A stretch of DNA of 64,000 nucleotides, from NCBI GenBank assembly GCA_017471085.1, contig JAFUWW010000009.1, positions 18,305 through 82,304 on the forward strand. Direction: 5' to 3'. The notes under the pieces are model-generated. The model was not told where the DNA came from, did no database searches, and worked only from the letters and a program-made list of their open reading frames with translations. This stretch comes from Bacteroidales bacterium (lineage in GTDB: Bacteria > Bacteroidota > Bacteroidia > Bacteroidales > UBA932). Positions within the stretch are counted from its first letter, which is position 1. Each line of letters begins with the position of its first letter. The position numbers and the translations under genes were made by a program. This document shows, in pieces, positions 62,016 through 64,000 of the stretch.

Positions 62016-62801
62016 TCACACTACAAAGTAGTGGACCGGATTGCTCCTGCCCAGATCTGCACATTTGTAGCTTGCAAAGTTAGGAAATTTTTTCCGTATC
62101 TCGGAGAGAAAAATATCCACAATCTCCACTTCGCTCTCAAAATGGCCGATATCCATCACCATGAAACCCTTCGGGGTGAAGAAATTGTGATAGGAGACAT
62201 CGGCAGTTATATACAACTGGGCCCCTGCGCGGAAGGCAAGGTCTATCTCGCCGCCTCCGCTGCCGCCGAGAACCGCCACCCGGGAAATGGGGGTTTCCAG
62301 GGGTTCGGAACTCCGGATTACTTCCAGGCCGAACTGTTCTTTCACAAAAGCGGCGGCTTCCATTCCGGTCCTGGGGGTCTCCCAGTTGCCGATGCAGCCC
62401 AGGCCGAACCCTTCCGGGCCGGGCTCCAGGAATTCCACATCCCTCAGGCCCAGCTTCCTGGCCATGGCGCCGCTCACCCCTGCCATCACCTTGTCGGCAG
62501 TGGTATGGGCGGCATAGACGGCCACGCCCTGCTTCACGGCTTTCATCACGGCTGCCCCGACGGGATCATCGGCATGGATGCGGCGGATGCCCTTGAAAAT
62601 GAGCGGATGGTGCGTGACCACCATGTCGCAGCCCTTCTGAACAGCCTCGTCGATGAGCTCCGGGGTGCAGTCGAAGCCTACCAGTACACCGTGCACCTCA
62701 TCCTGGGGACTGCCGATGAGCAGCCCGCTGTTGTCCCAGCTTTCCTGGATGCAGAGCGGGGCAAATGCCTCCAGCGCCGCAGAGATGTCTCCTGCCTTCA
62801 T
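62016..62801 (-). CDS. Nif3-like dinuclear metal center protein (YbgI/DUF34)
   Basis: A 261-aa Nif3/YbgI-family protein. It shows the VVTHHPLIFKG metal block near residue 65, YAAHTTADKV near residue 96, and a late GHFESEVE block. It forms toroidal hexamers with two metal ions per subunit. Proposed roles include GTP cyclohydrolase-like or metal-linked activity. It overlaps the MerR-type gene by 4 bases. Confidence 0.92.
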   Translation of the reverse strand: MKAGDISAALEAFAPLCIQESWDNSGLLIGSPQDEVHGVLVGFDCTPELIDEAVQKGCDMVVTHHPLIFKGIRRIHADDPVGAAVMKAVKQGVAVYAAHTTADKVMAGVSGAMARKLGLRDVEFLEPGPEGFGLGCIGNWETPRTGMEAAAFVKEQFGLEVIRSSEPLETPISRVAVLGGSGGGEIDLAFRAGAQLYITADVSYHNFFTPKGFMVMDIGHFESEVEIVDIFLSEIRKKFPNFASYKCADLGRSNPVHYFVV

Positions 62802-63115
62802 AGCGCTTTCCTCACCGCTTTCAGTTCGGTCTGGATTTCTTTCAGGAGGGTGAGGGCTTTCACCTTCTTGTCCACGGAACTCCGGTCCTGCTGCAGCTTC
62901 TGCGCAGTACCTTCCAGCGTAAGCCCCTGCTTTTTCACCAGGAACTGGATCAGCCGGAGCGTCTCCACGTCTTCCGGATGATAGAGCCGGTTCCCCTTGG
63001 CGTTCCGGTCGGGTTTGATGAACTTCTCGAAATAATTGCTCCAGTAGCGTACGGCCGAGGTGTTTTCACCCAGCAGCTGAGCCACTTCGCCCATTGTGTA
63101 TATTAGTTTTGCCAT
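62798..63115 (-). CDS. MerR-family transcriptional regulator, 105 aa
   Basis: A short MerR protein: winged helix IYTMGEVAQLLGENTSAVRYWSNYF... with the RLYHPEDVETLRLIQFLV segment, then a short helix. It lacks an effector-binding domain. It is at the head of the minus-strand run that includes dnaB and rnf, and couples to the Nif3-like gene by ATGA. A TATTTTTA box lies just before the start. Its target is unknown; self-regulation of this operon is one option. Confidence 0.85.
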   Translation of the reverse strand: MAKLIYTMGEVAQLLGENTSAVRYWSNYFEKFIKPDRNAKGNRLYHPEDVETLRLIQFLVKKQGLTLEGTAQKLQQDRSSVDKKVKALTLLKEIQTELKAVRKAL

Positions 63116-63160
63116 AGTGAGTAAAAATAACAACTATTTCCCACCTTTCCAAAAATACTT

Positions 63161-63652
63161 TTATTCGGCCTGCTCTTGCTGCATAGGCCCCAGATATTTT
63201 AACATAGGGACAGCATTGGTCTCTTTCTCGCCATTGATAACGAACCCATTTTTTTCATAAAACCCAATGGCGTTGTACCTTTTGTTAACAAACGCACCAA
63301 CCGTAAGAAAAAGATAATCATTCTCTCTACATTTCTCTTCCGTCATGTTAAGAATGAGAGAACCATACCCTTTCTTTTGTTCTCCTTTTTCTACTGCAAG
63401 AAAATCAATTTCAACACTATCCCTGGCCTCTTCTTCTATCAATACATAATGCTTGCTGGTAACGAAGATTGCAATTGGCTTATCGTTCTCCATAAACTTA
63501 TAAAATTCACAAGGATAGTGAGATATAAACCACAATAACCCACCTTCACCTTTTTTGTGAATGAGAAGGTCTATTTCCCTTATGCCGCAGGAAAAAGAAG
63601 AGAGGCCGTCTATGTTGAACGCCCTCTCTATGGTGATGTTGTTATTGTTCAT
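63161..63652 (-). CDS. GNAT-family N-acetyltransferase
   Basis: A 163-aa GNAT protein. The acetyl-CoA pyrophosphate loop is EKGEQKKGYGSLIL, near residue 90, and the C-terminal block NAIGFYEKNGFV is typical. It is AT-rich compared with the rest of the window, a sign of different origin. Its ATG overlaps the stop of a 47-aa ORF (ATGA). The substrate is unknown; GNAT toxins that acetylate aminoacyl-tRNA also have small coupled partners, which makes a toxin-antitoxin role possible. Confidence 0.82.
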   Translation of the reverse strand: MNNNNITIERAFNIDGLSSFSCGIREIDLLIHKKGEGGLLWFISHYPCEFYKFMENDKPIAIFVTSKHYVLIEEEARDSVEIDFLAVEKGEQKKGYGSLILNMTEEKCRENDYLFLTVGAFVNKRYNAIGFYEKNGFVINGEKETNAVPMLKYLGPMQQEQAE

Positions 63653-63792
63653 TTGGCCTTTACTTCTGTCTTATCAGGGAACAACGTGCGTGATACCTCC
63701 TTTTTAGAAGTATCTTTCGGCGGCAGTGTTTGCGCAATTCTCTTTGCCAAATCGCCTTTGACAGATTGCGGTATGTATCTTTGTCCAATCAT
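63649..63792 (-). CDS. Small ORF (47 aa) coupled to the GNAT gene
   Basis: The frame starts MIGQRYIPQSVKGDLAKRIA and is basic overall (about ten Lys/Arg), with a helical N-terminal half. It ends in AKATGA, so its stop overlaps the GNAT start by 4 bases. A TACTTTTG promoter box lies 16 bases upstream. The family is not recognised. It could be a DNA-binding antitoxin or a leader peptide. Confidence 0.6.
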   Translation of the reverse strand: MIGQRYIPQSVKGDLAKRIAQTLPPKDTSKKEVSRTLFPDKTEVKAK

Positions 63793-63808
63793 AGACAGGT
63801 CTTTTTTG

Positions 63809-63816
63809 CAAAAGTA
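63809..63816 (-). promoter_or_regulatory. -7 promoter box TACTTTTG for the small ORF/GNAT pair
   Basis: A TAnnTTTG match on the minus strand 16 bases before the 47-aa ORF. A TTGC at about the -33 distance (63832-63838 region) supports it. Confidence 0.5.
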
Positions 63817-63898
63817 TCTTATTTATTTATTTTTTGCAAGAATTTAACAAAAAATGTTCCGCGACAACTATCAGCCGAAACAAACGGCGATGTCTCAA

Positions 63899-63937
63899 TT
63901 GCAAAAGGTCGGACCCTCAAAATCCGACCTTTTGCAA
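63899..63937. terminator. 15-bp perfect hairpin, probable terminator of the gene beyond the edge
   Basis: TTGCAAAAGGTCGGA (63899-63913) and its exact complement (63923-63937) flank a 9-base loop. It begins 3 bases after the stop codon of a partial minus-strand gene, with CCTTTTGC as a short T-rich 3' side. The rest of 63793-63940 holds only the promoter of the small ORF. Confidence 0.6.
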
Positions 63938-63940
63938 AAA

Positions 63941-64000
63941 TCACTTTTCCTCTCTCCAAGAGTGGCCGATGACCACCGGCGACGGAAGTTGAGGCAGAGG
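63941..64000 (-). CDS. C-terminal end of an unidentified gene
   Basis: The minus-strand frame reads PLPQLPSPVVIGHSWREEK and then TGA at 63943-63941. It continues past the right edge of the window. It is too short to identify, but the hairpin right after the stop and the return to GC-rich sequence support a real gene end. Confidence 0.45.
   Translation of the reverse strand, partial: PLPQLPSPVVIGHSWREEK

Noticed and set aside
63557..63972. Plus-strand open frames at the right end
   Set aside because: They are antisense to the GNAT and small ORF, with no promoter in position and no motif.

Overview
The window looks like chromosome of a Bacteroidales bacterium (Bacteroidota), probably an uncultured gut or rumen lineage with a fairly GC-rich genome. 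This rests on promoters of the Bacteroidota TAnnTTTG type (often a perfect TATCTTTG) a few bases to tens of bases before starts, almost no purine-rich ribosome binding sites, many SPII lipoproteins, a TonB-dependent receptor, DUF3575 proteins, a DUF4369/TlpA lipoprotein, an SLBB/Wzz export pair and an RNF complex. The exact genus is not assigned.

Layout. 1-5.1 kb: recJ (partial), a metallo-beta-lactamase fold hydrolase, two tandem deoxynucleoside kinases, an AMP-forming acyl-CoA ligase, and an unknown 171-aa protein with a structured leader. 5.2-12.5 kb: uvrA, two tiny membrane proteins, a REP-type HUH/Y1 transposase (RAYT), a HAD phosphatase and a uridine-kinase-like nucleoside kinase; this stretch carries six copies of a 51-bp palindrome in three pairs. 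12.6-20.1 kb: TonB receptor plus calycin-like lipoprotein, lysS, an rRNA/tRNA methyltransferase, ssb, aroE and a YbhN-type membrane protein. 20.2-29.1 kb: a PfkB kinase operon, an aldolase-xth-cysS cluster, and a Na/Pi cotransporter. 29.1-33 kb: polysaccharide export (SLBB outer membrane protein plus Wzz). 34-42.7 kb: a GH43-like enzyme and partner, a Dcu dicarboxylate carrier with a PPC-domain protein, tRNA-Arg(UCU), proC, lipoproteins, and a glycerophosphodiesterase. 42.8-51.6 kb: a tight envelope operon (two DUF3575 proteins, a large OmpA-domain protein, a 1212-aa triplicated beta-barrel protein, a sugar kinase). 51.6-53.2 kb: a TlpA lipoprotein and an FMN-split-barrel lipoprotein. 53.3-63.1 kb: twelve minus-strand genes almost without gaps: merR-like, Nif3-like, zinc-ribbon coiled coil, dnaB, DUF3108, rseC, rnfB-C-D-G-E-A. 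63.2-64 kb: an AT-rich end with a short ORF translationally coupled to a GNAT acetyltransferase.

Most notable system: the RAYT gene (8894-9850) and its palindromes. Each locus is a 51-bp palindrome, a 33-bp spacer and a second 51-bp palindrome, always with an 84-bp period (8 helical turns at 10.5 bp/turn). The spacers of two loci are clearly related, so the ~135-bp doublet seems to be the unit. One palindrome contains the stop codon of the RAYT gene itself, and another lies one base past an ancestral HAD stop codon that has since been duplicated. All functional calls come from reading motifs; no database search was possible.
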